From: Sphaeroforma arctica JP610
Lineage: Eukaryota; Opisthokonta; Ichthyosporea; Ichthyophonida
Assembly (NCBI RefSeq): GCF_001186125.1
Contig: NW_014040452.1
Location: 53,838 to 80,231, forward strand
Reading direction: 5' to 3'
Length of the DNA: 26,394 nt
The notes beneath the pieces are model-generated. The model saw only the letters and a program-made list of their open reading frames with translations, searched no databases and was not told the DNA's origin. The translations under genes were made by a program, and so were the position numbers. This document shows, piece after piece, positions 11,149-19,968 of this stretch; the first letter of the stretch is position 1, and each line of letters opens with the position of its first letter.

Positions 11149-11155
11149 AGGAGAG
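11149..11155 (+). other. Polypurine tract of copia element
   Basis: AGGAGAG lies directly against the 3' LTR start (TGTTGGAG at 11156), the position of the plus-strand primer in LTR elements. It stands out in an otherwise C-rich strand. Confidence 0.75.
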
Positions 11156-11327
11156 TGTTGGAGCAAATTTAAAACCCAAACTAACCCTAGAGATATTTGG
11201 TGTCAGAGTGTCAAAGTGTCATGTTGAGCAAATACAGCATGGTACACACGCCGTAGAATATTGTGAATATGTACATATTAGACCTACAATATGATAACAA
11301 ACTTACTTGTAAATATATGTTCTAACA
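11156..11327 (+). repeat. 3' LTR of copia element
   Basis: This 172-bp copy of 4706-4877 has the same TGTTGGAG start and TCTAACA end and 11 mismatches, five of them clustered within about ten bases mid-LTR. The divergence indicates that a good deal of time has passed since insertion; no absolute age can be given without a host rate. Confidence 0.95.
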
Positions 11328-11823
11328 AAATGTTTATTCAATTTATGGTCTTAGTATCATAGCACTTACATCCCCACACATCTCTACAGCTGCGAATCTC
11401 AGGCGAAGTAGTTTCCAACCTAGATAAACTTATACTCAAACGAGATGTCACTGTCTGCAGCAGACGCTCGGCACCAGCTAACTCCAGACCGTACAGACGA
11501 CGAAATCGTCTATAGTTTACCGGCTCGTCAGGTGCTGAACAACTTACTCAGTTCTTAGGCACTACACTGTGGACACTAGTTCACACCGTTCTTGAGCTAT
11601 TAATCATCCCTTGTCTGTTATAGTCCCTATTTCTGCAGAGGGTATCCAGTACTCGCTCGAGCATCAGTCCTCATACCTAGCCTACCATGATCCGGGACAT
11701 AAAATTCACTACCAATTTCGACAGTTGAACGCCATTCTCCAACGGGAGATCTGTGATCAAGCTCGTACTGAAACATGGCACCTGGTAATACGTAACTACA
11801 AGATATCGCATCGAAATATATAG
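11328..11823 (+). mobile_element. LINE remnant, 3' piece beyond the copia insertion
   Basis: Immediately after the copia target duplication the sequence again reads like the tail of a non-LTR RT: a YSIYGLSIIALTSPHIST stretch resembling the family's ..lLYG.e.w..s... block, then at 11611-11820 an open frame with PISAEGIQYSLEHQSSYLAY, resembling the LGxxPIxxRxxxRRLxY block C-terminal to the RT core. Several stops separate these fragments (for example between about 11410 and 11600). Together with 3740-4700 this is best read as one old LINE interrupted by the copia element. Where the LINE ends downstream is not clear. Confidence 0.55.
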
Positions 11824-12480
11824 ATACAGTCTTTGAAGCACGGTCAGCATCCACTATAATCGCCAAGCTCCTTTGGTTAATGCACGCATTTTGGTTCACC
11901 ATCGGTACTTTCCCTATAGGCGGCTTTTGCAGTTTTCCATGCCCTGTACACACTCCAGTTACCTTCACCTCATCACACTCTGGGTGTGTCGACTGGATTC
12001 CGCGTCGCCTCACAGGCCCCATTCCATCTACATCAAATTCGGTTCTCTCACATCTTGTGAAAAGATAGGCTTGAATCCATATCGTTACCATAAACTTGCA
12101 TTTAATATAGTTCCTACCTCTCATGCAAATCATCAGCATCTCTTAACAAGAACAGGCGCTGACTTCCCAGTGCTAATCCACGCCATTATTTTTACATTCC
12201 AGATTATCCAGGTGCTTTTACAACAGCACAGCGAGCACTCTACCCTCCCACATCAGCTACATCTATTCGCCCCTATCACTCGATATGTATCCCAGACGAT
12301 CGCATCTTTTCTATAGGCCTCGACGTCAGACACAATCTTCTTATCGTTGGCTTTAACCCGACCGCCTATTACCCCAGTTCATACTAAAATGGTACTCGTT
12401 GTGCCCTCTCCAGAACTAAGTGCACATACTCGATTAACCCTCTTCTGTGCCTACTTCCAAGCAGCATTTTGTAATGAAGG
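11824..12480 (+). other. Coding-like but unrecognised decayed block
   Basis: Open stretches in overlapping frames follow the LINE tail: 11873-12316 in one frame, and about 12150-12380 in another with YFYIPDYPGAFTTAQRALYP and FSIGLDVRHNLLIVGFNPTA. Composition is C-richer than the AT-rich DNA to its right. It may be the 3' end of the LINE, another decayed repeat, or a host pseudogene; I do not recognise a family. Confidence 0.3.
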
Positions 12481-12820
12481 CTACATTGGAAGGCCTTTCT
12501 TTTAGCGATGGTATACACACTTTTACTTTTGATGCCTTTTAATTATGATACCAGCCGTTCCACGTCTGGACTGTATTTACGCTCACCTTATATAACAATA
12601 AATTTTGACAAAGAGAACAAGCGCAGTAAGCTGATGTCAATTTCAATGCAGAGCCAGTTTCAACCCGCAGAGGTACACTTTTCAAAAGCAATTCACTCTT
12701 TATGGTGTCATTTACTTCAAATGTTGGTATCAGATTTTACTGCAATTTGAACGTATCGATCGCCTGAATGGTATATTTAAATAATAGCTGTGCTCTTAGT
12801 AGAGCAAGATAATATTTTAA
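12481..12820. other. AT-rich region, nothing recognised
   Basis: Short frame at 12508-12750 (+) lacks any recognisable motif or splice context. No RNA gene or transposon domain seen. Confidence 0.5.
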
Positions 12821-12829
12821 GGTAGAGAT

Positions 12830-12960
12830 CCAAGTATACTACGTCTTTCTTTGTAAAGTTAATATCAAGAACGCAAGACTCATGATATACTCAGGAAAAT
12901 TTTGTGTAACATTTGTACAGCAACGCAACAAGCCCGTTTCAATATGTATAAGGATCCTGC
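12830..12960 (-). repeat. SINE-like unit, diverged copy
   Basis: The segment ACGTCTTTCTTTGTAAAG followed by TTAATATCAAGAACGCAAG aligns with ATGTCTTTATTTACAGTC and AATATCGATAACGCAAGG near 16070-16110, placing it in the same repeat family as the units downstream. On the minus strand CTTGCGTT corresponds to the A-box region of the tRNA-like head. Confidence 0.45.
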
Positions 12961-13084
12961 TCGCAGGGCCTACCTACCTGAATTTTGATTCTCAACCGGA
13001 ATGATTTGATTGAGCGATAAGGAAACTATTTTGTATTCAAGTGTGAATGAGAGTTTCTATATAATCATCCAGAATCAAGCTCTT

Positions 13085-13660
13085 GTCGATTGGAATCAAT
13101 CCTGCTGCTTTTGATATGCAGTCAACACCTGTCGTAATGTTTCATTGGACCCGACATACAACATAGATTAGCAATTAAAATTTGCATTAACGTTTGTTCT
13201 ATCGATATTGTTTCTGACTGACAGATACACACTTACTTAGCCCTCGCAATTGAGTGGTTTGCTGTGAACAGTAGGCGCATGATAGAAGTTACATTCAGAA
13301 ATTTGATTGTCCTTTTAATACACTCTGCTGTCATTAATCCACAGCTGATTTGATCTAAATTATAGCTCGTTAAGAATGATAAAATTCAAGGTAGATATTC
13401 GAACATGTTTCGTCCCTATCTGCCATTGATGTGATGCCGGTTCTATTCAGCATTTACGCTCACCCATAGCAGATGTAAATACTGAAAATCGATTAGCGTG
13501 TGCGTACATCAATTTGCATTATTTTTTTGGATTTGCAGCCGCATCTTTCCAACACAGATTAGCAATTAAAACTCGCATTAGAGCCCGTTCTATTGGAGTT
13601 GTTTTTCTTCTTCTTATAATTGAATGGTTTGCTGTGAACAGTAATCGCATGACAACAGAT
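13085..13660 (-). repeat. Two diverged SINE-like units
   Basis: A block at about 13155-13280 (AGATTAGCAATTAAAA, then GAGTGGTTTGCTGTGAACAG) recurs at about 13556-13650 (AGATTAGCAATTAAAA, then GAATGGTTTGCTGTGAACAG). In addition 13330-13500 (TGATGTGATGCCGGTTCTAT, CAGATGTAAATACTGAAAAT) matches 14680-14840. These link the stretch to the units at 14.7-15.3 kb. No intact copy is visible. Confidence 0.55.
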
Positions 13661-13734
13661 ACAGACAGAAATGGGACTAAAGCTCCTCGAGTAGATCTGA
13701 TATCATACATCACGACGTCTCACAGGTAAGGAAG

Positions 13735-14100
13735 GCTCGCCGCCAATACTACTATCGACTTGTTAGGAGAGATATTCTCATGACGGACCGAGACAAGCCT
13801 CTCATGCAAGCTTTACCCCTTGCCGTGAACATACCCAAATCCGCCTTTGTGACATGGTAGCAACCAACACGTTCCTGTTCAAATTGCTTGACTATCGTAC
13901 TATTGGATGTCTCTGTTCAGTGTGTCCCGGAGATAAGACTTTTGCTTCCAGTCACTTTACTTGTATCAGTATCAAAATGAGGCGTATTCTGGCGGGCCCT
14001 AACCTACCGCCAATTTGACGGACTCACTACAACAGCTACATAATAGAATCGGCAAAGCTACCACGACATCTGGGTTCTCTGCGAACATCTCGGGAGTTTC
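13735..14100 (+). mobile_element. MULE-like DNA transposase remnant
   Basis: One + frame at about 13747-13857 reads RQYYYRLVRRDILMTDRDKP followed by LMQAL and a Trp shortly before a stop. MTDRDKPLMQAL is the hallmark around the second catalytic Asp of Mutator-like (MULE) transposases (usual TDRxxALMxAI before the C.WH motif). The WH box and the rest cannot be read because of stops; a later fragment near 14040-14070 might continue the C-terminal part but is too weak to claim. No terminal inverted repeats were found. It is a dead fragment embedded among the SINE-like units. Confidence 0.4.
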
Positions 14101-14655
14101 CTTCTCCATGAACAGCTGGCACCAATATACCCTCATCCAATATTGGTCAATAGTTTGATGTCACATCTTGGCACAATACTCTGCTGAAGTAATATTTCCA
14201 GATTTCAGTACAGACTCATATTCTTGACTTGTGATACCGCCTTTGATACTTCCCGATGAGACTATCCAGTATATTTCAAATGCATCAGTTGTGTGGCGTG
14301 ATATCGGGCAGCCTCCAACTTTGCTCCGAAGCAGAATTCGTTCAAAAATACTCAGACTAGCTCAGCTCAGATTACCACAACGAAAGTGGGCCAGCTTTAT
14401 TCCACACAGTGGTACCTGATTTTTAGCTTCCCCCAATGGTGGAAGTATTCTGTATCAATCGTCGTGAATGAACACGCCGTATGTCCTCTATTGTTGCGTC
14501 ACTCACCCCGAGCTCCTCTCAGCAGTTCGACAATCTTAACTTCCCTTCAATCTTCCCAGAACGTCTACAACGAATATGAAGTCTGATGTGAATGCTACAA
14601 CGAATAGGAAGCCTGATGTGAATGTAGACATAACTAAAGGGTTTTAGGGTTTTAA
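14101..14655. other. Unassigned sequence between repeat units
   Basis: Short + frames (14231-14419, 14386-14586) carry no recognised motif. A small tandem repeat is visible at about 14565-14625 (CTACAACGAATATGAAGTCTG / CTACAACGAATAGGAAGCCTG, each followed by ATGTGAATG). Confidence 0.4.
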
Positions 14656-14659
14656 TAGA

Positions 14660-15000
14660 TTTATCCCTACTATACTCTCCTGTCATTGATCCGCAACCGA
14701 CTAGATCCAAATCCTGGCTGCGCCATTGGTAAGAATAATAAAAAATCAAGCTATATGCCATCGGTGTGATACCGGTTCTATTCATCAGATGCATATGTGA
14801 TTTACGCTCATATCATTGCAGATGTGAATAATGAAAATTGATTACCATGTGTGTCTGCATTGATATGAATTTGTAACCTTTCGATTTACAGCCGACAGGT
14901 TTCAACACAAGGCCCTCTTTGAACCCGATAGACAACGCAATAAAAGTCCTATAAAAGCATAGCAGCTTTCCCAATGGTATTGCTACTATTCGACAGATTT
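14660..15000 (-). repeat. tRNA-derived SINE-like unit A
   Basis: On the minus strand, positions 14928 down to about 14863 read GTGGCCT-like A box region (GGGCCTTGTGTTGAAACC), an anticodon-arm-like TCGGCTGTAAATCGA, and GGTTACAAATTCA in the B-box position (consensus GGTTCRANTCC). This resembles a decayed tRNA followed by an unrelated tail, as in SINEs. The unit repeats about 338 bp downstream (15000-15340) with the same flanking text, such as CTTGGACGG and AATGTACAACAATAG. Confidence 0.55.
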
Positions 15001-15460
15001 TCACCAACCACGATGTTATTCTCCGACTTGGACGGTTTAGTTTAGGCTTTTAAAAATGTACAACAATAGGAAAACGCATAAACACGATGTCTTTCTCTAT
15101 ATTTCTACTGTCAAATACCGGTTCTGATCAACAGATGCATATATAGTATACGCTTCCTTCATTGCAGTTGTCAACAATGAAAAATAATGAATGTTTGTGG
15201 ATATGAATTTGCAACCTTTCAATTTGCAACCTACAAGCTTCAACACAAGGCCACTTGGACCTGGTAAACAACATGATAACGCTTATGTGAGAGTGTCATA
15301 ACATTTCCAACGGTGTTGCTACAATTTTTGAGATTTTCACTTACCACGACGCTACTCTTCGACTTGAACGGTTTGGTTAAGACTTTTGAAAATGTACAAC
15401 AATAGAAAAATATACAATCGAGTCGTCTTCCCCTACATGTTGATACCAATTCAAGGTAAT
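15001..15460 (-). repeat. tRNA-derived SINE-like unit B
   Basis: Minus-strand 15265 to 15201 reads AGTGGCCTTGTGTTGA, then GGTTGCAAATTGAAA and GGTTGCAAATTC, again A- and B-box-like. Shared text with unit A includes ATATGAATTTG, TTTCAACACAAGGCC-type sequence and AAAATGTACAACAATAG. Parts of unit A's right end and this unit overlap as a head-to-tail series. Confidence 0.55.
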
Positions 15461-15539
15461 TCTGCGTCGCATTGTGTCATGGCATCATTTTATTATAGCA
15501 TCGTCATTATAATGGTAAATTAAAATTCCGAGGTATAGC

Positions 15540-15920
15540 TGTTCTTCCTTGTTTGCAGTCCAAATCAACAACGAAAAGTTCATGTTGTGCCTGGTAACCA
15601 GCACATTGTAGCAATAGATATGCCAGCTTCACGTGCGGATTCTTGAGTGCTACGGGTCCCAACCCGCTATTGCATACCTGTCTGAATATTATCCATCCAC
15701 CTGAATTATTGGATTCGAACCCTAAAGAGAATACAGGAATCAAAAGTGAATGAACAAATTTGAAGAACTAAAAAAGAGGTTCGGAGTCGGGGGGTGGATT
15801 TGAACATATGATTTTATATTTGCTGCCGACAACACTGAACTCATAGCCTCTTTGGACCCAGTGAGTAGCGATAAACGACTCTATAACAGCATCACAGTCC
15901 ATTGCTAGTTGTGTTGCGTC
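15540..15920 (-). repeat. Composite SINE-like unit C with two B-box-like sites
   Basis: Minus-strand 15860 to 15794 gives a tRNA-like head: GGGTCCAAAGAGGCTATGAG and TGTTCAAATCC, a good B box. A second perfect B-box-type sequence, GGGTTCGAATCC, lies on the minus strand at 15722-15711. The order of blocks (GTTGTGCCTGGTAA, GTGCTA..GGGTCC, GATTCGAACCCTAAAG, tRNA-like head) recurs in unit D. Confidence 0.55.
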
Positions 15921-16059
15921 TCATCTACAGATACGCACATACTTGGCACTCATTCCCCAACTTAATTTTAGTAATTTGTAATTAATATACAATATAGCTA
16001 TACATTGATGGAACCCAACTTAATACATCTACAATGTAGCTGTGTCTGGGACCTCGATG

Positions 16060-16480
16060 TATCAGACATACTATGTCTTTATTTACAGTCAATATCGATA
16101 ACGCAAGGGCAATGTTGTACCCGGTAATCAACACGATATAACTTTCATGACGGTTTCACATTCCATTACATTAGTGCTAAGGGTCTTTTGATCCCCTAGG
16201 TGGGATTCACTTTGAATCCTAGCCCGACCACTTGACTGATTTGATTCGAGCCCTAAAGGGTAAAGACTTCCAGCCGATTCGGGTGTCGATTGGAACTTGC
16301 AGCAATTTATTATGCAGATGAAACCTTTCAAAGCAAGGCCTCCATGGACCCGGTACATATTGTAGTCTAGCACAACAAAATTGCAACCGATTATTATTAC
16401 TATAACTTCTAACTCGCAGATGCAATTCTTACTTGAACGGTTTCTTTCAGGGCATAAGAGTGTAAAATTATTAGAACGAA
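16060..16480 (-). repeat. Composite SINE-like unit D
   Basis: Same block order as unit C, about 500 bp away: TGTTGTACCCGGTAATCAAC, TTAGTGCTAAGGGTC, GATTCGAGCCCTAAAG (16243-16258) and a minus-strand tRNA-like head at 16352-16288 (GGGTCCATGGAGGCCTTG and AAGTTCCAATC). Similarity to C is clear but well below identity, so the copies are old. Confidence 0.55.
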
Positions 16481-16531
16481 GTAAACCAACAGTATTCCTT
16501 AGGCAAACTTAAGGACCTCAATCGCCTGTCG

Positions 16532-16811
16532 AATAAATCTGATTTTTACTGTGCAGTTTATATGTGCCGCATCCTAAAGCATTGGTAGAAAATATCTGAT
16601 TTTCAAGGTTAAGATACAAATATAGGTTTTATTGGCAATCGAAATCACCAAGGGGATGCTCAAATTGTACAAGGTATCCAGTACAGTGAAACATACATTT
16701 GATTGCATCACAGCCCGTTTTTGGAGCCGTATGCTCTCAACAAAAAAGCTTACTCACTCCGTTCCTACCCTTCAAGCTGAAGGGGCTCATAACTTTTATT
16801 GCAGTGTTTAC
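16532..16811. repeat. Tandem duplication, copy 1 (about 280 bp)
   Basis: Direct repeat of 16812-17093. Landmarks: GCAGTTTA at 16553, AAAGCATTGGTAGAAA, AATCACCAAGG, CATACATTTGA, GCATCACAGCCCGTTTTTGG, CCTACCCTTCAAGCTGAAGG and TTGCAGTGTTTA at 16799-16810. The internal GTACAAGGTATCCAGTACAG part resembles the GTTGTACCCGGTAA block of units C and D, so it may derive from the same family. Confidence 0.85.
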
Positions 16812-17093
16812 GATTGAATCTACTTTTGCTGCGCAGTTTAACTGTGCTGCATCCTTAAAGCATTGGTAGAAACGATATGATTTTATAGGCTGAGATAAAA
16901 ATATAAGTTCTATTGACAGTTGATATCACCAAGGAGATGCCCAAATTGTACCAGATAAACAGTACAGTAAAACATACATTTGACTGCATCACAGCCCGTT
17001 TTTGGTGGCGTATGCTCTCAGCAAAATAATGCTTGCTCACTCCGTCCCTACCCTTCAAGCTGAAGGGGCTCATAACAGTAATTGCAGTGTTTA
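16812..17093. repeat. Tandem duplication, copy 2 (about 282 bp)
   Basis: Second copy, directly adjoining copy 1, with the same landmarks at +280 to +283. I judge identity in the mid 80s percent by eye with a few small indels. The 3' halves are the best conserved, for example CCTACCCTTCAAGCTGAAGG is unchanged. Confidence 0.85.
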
Positions 17094-17429
17094 ATGTCAC
17101 ATATATCACATTTCTCCTCGTCTATGCAGGTGGCGAACTCACAGCGTGGCATCGAAGTTGTGCGCTAATAATGGAAAAGGTTTACATATTACACACGTAC
17201 TTATTCGGCATCGATTGTTTTCGTAAAGTTGCGGACCACGTTGGATTAAAGCATAGTCACGTATACTTGATTTGTAATTTCGAATCCAATTGATATTGGC
17301 ACTATATACTGCTCGATTTTGAATTATCAATGAGTTTGAGCTTCTCTGAAACCAGAACAGATTCCACTCTAATTCTAGATCACACAGTTATACAAATATA
17401 CATCAAAATAAAGCATGTATCATTGAGAA
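17094..17429. other. Region downstream of TRAPPC11 stop, nothing recognised
   Basis: This is the 3' flank of TRAPPC11 (minus-strand gene). No exon, RNA gene or clear repeat seen. A B-box-like TTTCGAATCC on + at about 17278-17287 lacks a pairing T-stem, so it was not called a tRNA. Confidence 0.5.
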
Positions 17430-17435
17430 TTTATT
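17430..17435 (-). promoter_or_regulatory. AATAAA overlapping the TRAPPC11 stop codon
   Basis: On the minus strand the last codons read CAA TAA A: the hexamer AATAAA overlaps the stop codon. A second candidate (ATTAAA) lies at 17095-17090, over 300 bases on. If the first is used, the 3' UTR would be only some 10-30 bases. Confidence 0.35.
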
Positions 17436-19968
17436 GCACATGCTCAGTAGGCTTGACATATAGGTGTGTGGCTACGTTGCCCGTTGCAAAGCTGATCGTG
17501 ACATCGTCCGAAATAGAGTGGAGACTCAACTTCGGTAGTGCAATCAATCCACAGGCTAATGGACACAACTGGTAGGTGTGCGACTGACTCGACATGGGCA
17601 ATACCCTCACTTTACTATATTTGTAACCTGTGTTTGAAATGGTATGCAATAGCGATGGTATAAGAAGGCAATTACCGTCATTTCATTCGAATCTATGATG
17701 TGGCAGCAAGAGCCACCAATAAATCCACACATCATTGTTCTCAGTGAAGGCGAAAACAATCTCAAAACCAGCTTTGTTCCGGTAAGAAAAAACTAATACC
17801 AGCGGCAGCAAAGCCAACTATGTATGCCAGCGGGCGTAGATGCGATTACAGATAAACGTGCTTATATTTTGAAGCGCCGTCCGACACTTAGTTTCTAGTC
17901 AAAACACATTGCTTGAGTGCACAGATAGCTGTATCACGATAAGCATCGTCCATATTTTCAACCTTATTGAAACGCTAATATCCGTTGGGCAAACAGCTAT
18001 GGGTCCATGGTTTTAAAGACGTTCAACCCTATTTATGCAAGCTTACGTAATCGAAGCAGCTGTAGATCGTGCTGTTTGTATGCTAGCCTTCTATGCACAT
18101 ACCTGAAAACATGAATGAATCGCTGGCTTCCATTGTGAATGCCACGTGTTGTACTCTATTCGATTTGTTGAATAGCCGATGTGTAACGGTCAGCGGCGTA
18201 TTGAGGAAGCCAACCGATGCAATGTCTGTGCAATTGCAGGCAAGTACAGGTAACATGCGAACTCAAATTGAATATGGTTTTGACATTAATGATACTGAGT
18301 TTGGATTTTTATGCTTGCCCCACTCAACATCCAAACTCGACGGGCGACGCGACGCGTATGTACGGTACAGCATCCAATGCACAGTGACATAGATGTACAA
18401 GTGCCAGATGCCGGCCATATATGTACTGCACTACTCTAAATATCATCGGGTGCGACTACACACTATTGAACAATTAGCTAAGAAAGTAGCGCGCATACAT
18501 ACCTGTTTCAAGTACGAGCGGCTGCCTTTCAATTACAACTGATGGCAACAATATGACAGAGCTGCCCCGTCGATTCTCTTTTGTGCTGTAGCAGTGAAGT
18601 AAGGGACAAAATCATTAGGGTGCAAGCACTCGACTGTATAACGAATGCGTATGTCTTCTTATTAGATAAGTCACGAAGGTGGACACAGCACCGAAAGGGC
18701 TCTTCCCGTCGCGAACTGATTTGAAGACAAACTTTGCTAACTTAGACACTGTCGGTTGCGAAATTTTTTATAGTAGGGAAAAGAGCTGGGCCCCAGAAAC
18801 GAAGCCCGACAGCAGGTCAAAAAATCGTGAACTATACGGATGCAGATAAACATGCCATCAACACTCAGTAGGCCGCAGTATTCATATAACACAAGTAATA
18901 CCTTTTCCAGTGGATGAGCATCTCACCCACGTCCACAACCTTACTGTGTCCTACTGGCAAATCTAGATTGCACCTCAGATACAGGCATTCGCTCCAAGCG
19001 TGCTCACAATATAAATTAAAGTCTTTTCGACTGACGTGAGATGTGCCCTGCGCCATTTCTATATCTGAGGATAGCTGCAATTCAGTTGATAACACATCGA
19101 TCCTGTGCCAGCCGCAGTCACATATGGTGTGAAATTGGAGGGTAAAGTTCAGTAAGCATAAGTGAAAACGGATTGTATAAATCCGTAATTGGTGAGCGGC
19201 AAGCAGTATAAAACAAAAAGGCTCCCCAGACAAATATATGCAATAAGCTTGGCAAAAGCTCGCAACAACCGATCATCATGAGCAACTATTATAGATAATG
19301 AAAACCTATGTGCAGTGTAGCAGCGATTTCAAGCTCCATTGAAACAATTCCCACAAGCTGTACTAAATTTACTTACTCAAACGGAATTTTGCTGATCGCA
19401 TCCACCATAACCATAAAGGTGTCTCCAGAGGCGACCGCATCCTCTCGTACAGGCCTATGGGAAATTAAATACGAGTCAGAACTCCAATAGTACTTTGTAT
19501 GATTTAAAAATTATCCTAGGCATATGTATACAAATCGATTTTAGCTACTGAGCGCTCGACTAAGCGAATGCACGCCACCACACGCCCAATCAGATCAGCC
19601 TGAGGGTTTGTTCCATGAGCAAACAATTGCCCATTATGTTACAGCGAATGATACCATGTGTAAGATGAACAAGACAGACATGCGCGCGTTCGAGATGAAC
19701 AATAAAACAACGATACGTGTACCTAAATTGGTGGGCCACCTTAGCTTGCCATTCGAACGGCTCGATGACTGTCAGTGGGAAAGAGAGCTCACTGACAGTA
19801 GCCACCCCTTGGCACATATAAGACAACCGCACCGCCAATGCACGCTCATCCACATCTGTCAAATTATGCAGGAAGAAGGACAGGTCGTGTGTGACACCAG
19901 ACAACAGTTCAGGCAGCGGCTTCTCCAATGTGTGCGTGAGAGTGTAGTTATCTGCGTTCTGATTGTCC
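17431..19968 (-). CDS. TRAPPC11: TRAPPC11 C-terminal gryzun exons
   Basis: Six exons. 19968-19723: LPELLSGVTHDLSFFLHNLT, RALAVRLSYM (human DLHPGEQLEKMLYVRC, RMFLVYVSYL). 19454-19377: PVREDAVASGDTFMVMVDAI (human EHLERVYADIPFLLMTDLL). 19102-18902: IDVLSTELQLSSDIEM, ECLYLRCNL, MLIHWK (human LTIVSSELQLAPSM, ECFCLQCPS, YIISWK). 18585-18503: VILLPSVVIERQPLVLE (human VITLPHVIVENIPLHVN). 18225-18103: LNTPLTVTHRLFNKSNRVQH and EASDSFMFSG (human SLPVKYHLQNKTDLVQ and EPSDAFMFSG). 17627-17431: YKYSKVRVLPMSSQ, CPLACGLIALPKL, YVKP and stop (human LKQIRLRILPGTEQ, YPLMAGYQQLPSL, FVKP). The colinear match covers the gryzun-like end completely. Confidence 0.92.

Larger units (their letters stand above)
4706..11327 (+). 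mobile_element. Ty1/copia LTR retrotransposon, broken copy
   Basis: A 6.6-kb copia-superfamily element bounded by two 172-bp LTRs that begin TGTTGGAG and end TCTAACA. Domain order is gag, aspartic protease, an extra DLFAS/NQPW block, integrase, reverse transcriptase, RNase H; integrase before RT is diagnostic of copia. A primer-binding site abuts the 5' LTR and a purine tract abuts the 3' LTR. Flanking pentamers AAGTG (4701-4705) and AAATG (11328-11332) differ at one base, consistent with an aged 5-bp target duplication. The LTRs differ at 11 of 172 positions (about 6%), so it is not a fresh insertion. The coding region is broken in roughly half a dozen or more places. It is inserted in a LINE remnant. 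Its + strand is strikingly C-rich relative to G compared with the flanks. Confidence 0.95.

Noticed and set aside
13500-13735. Overlapping 64-71-residue frames on both strands
   Set aside because: They fall inside a repeat unit shared with other places in the window and have no recognised motif.
17236-17290. Plus-strand tRNA-like sequence with TTTCGAATCC
   Set aside because: The T-stem halves do not pair and no acceptor stem is found; likely chance or a remote SINE scrap.
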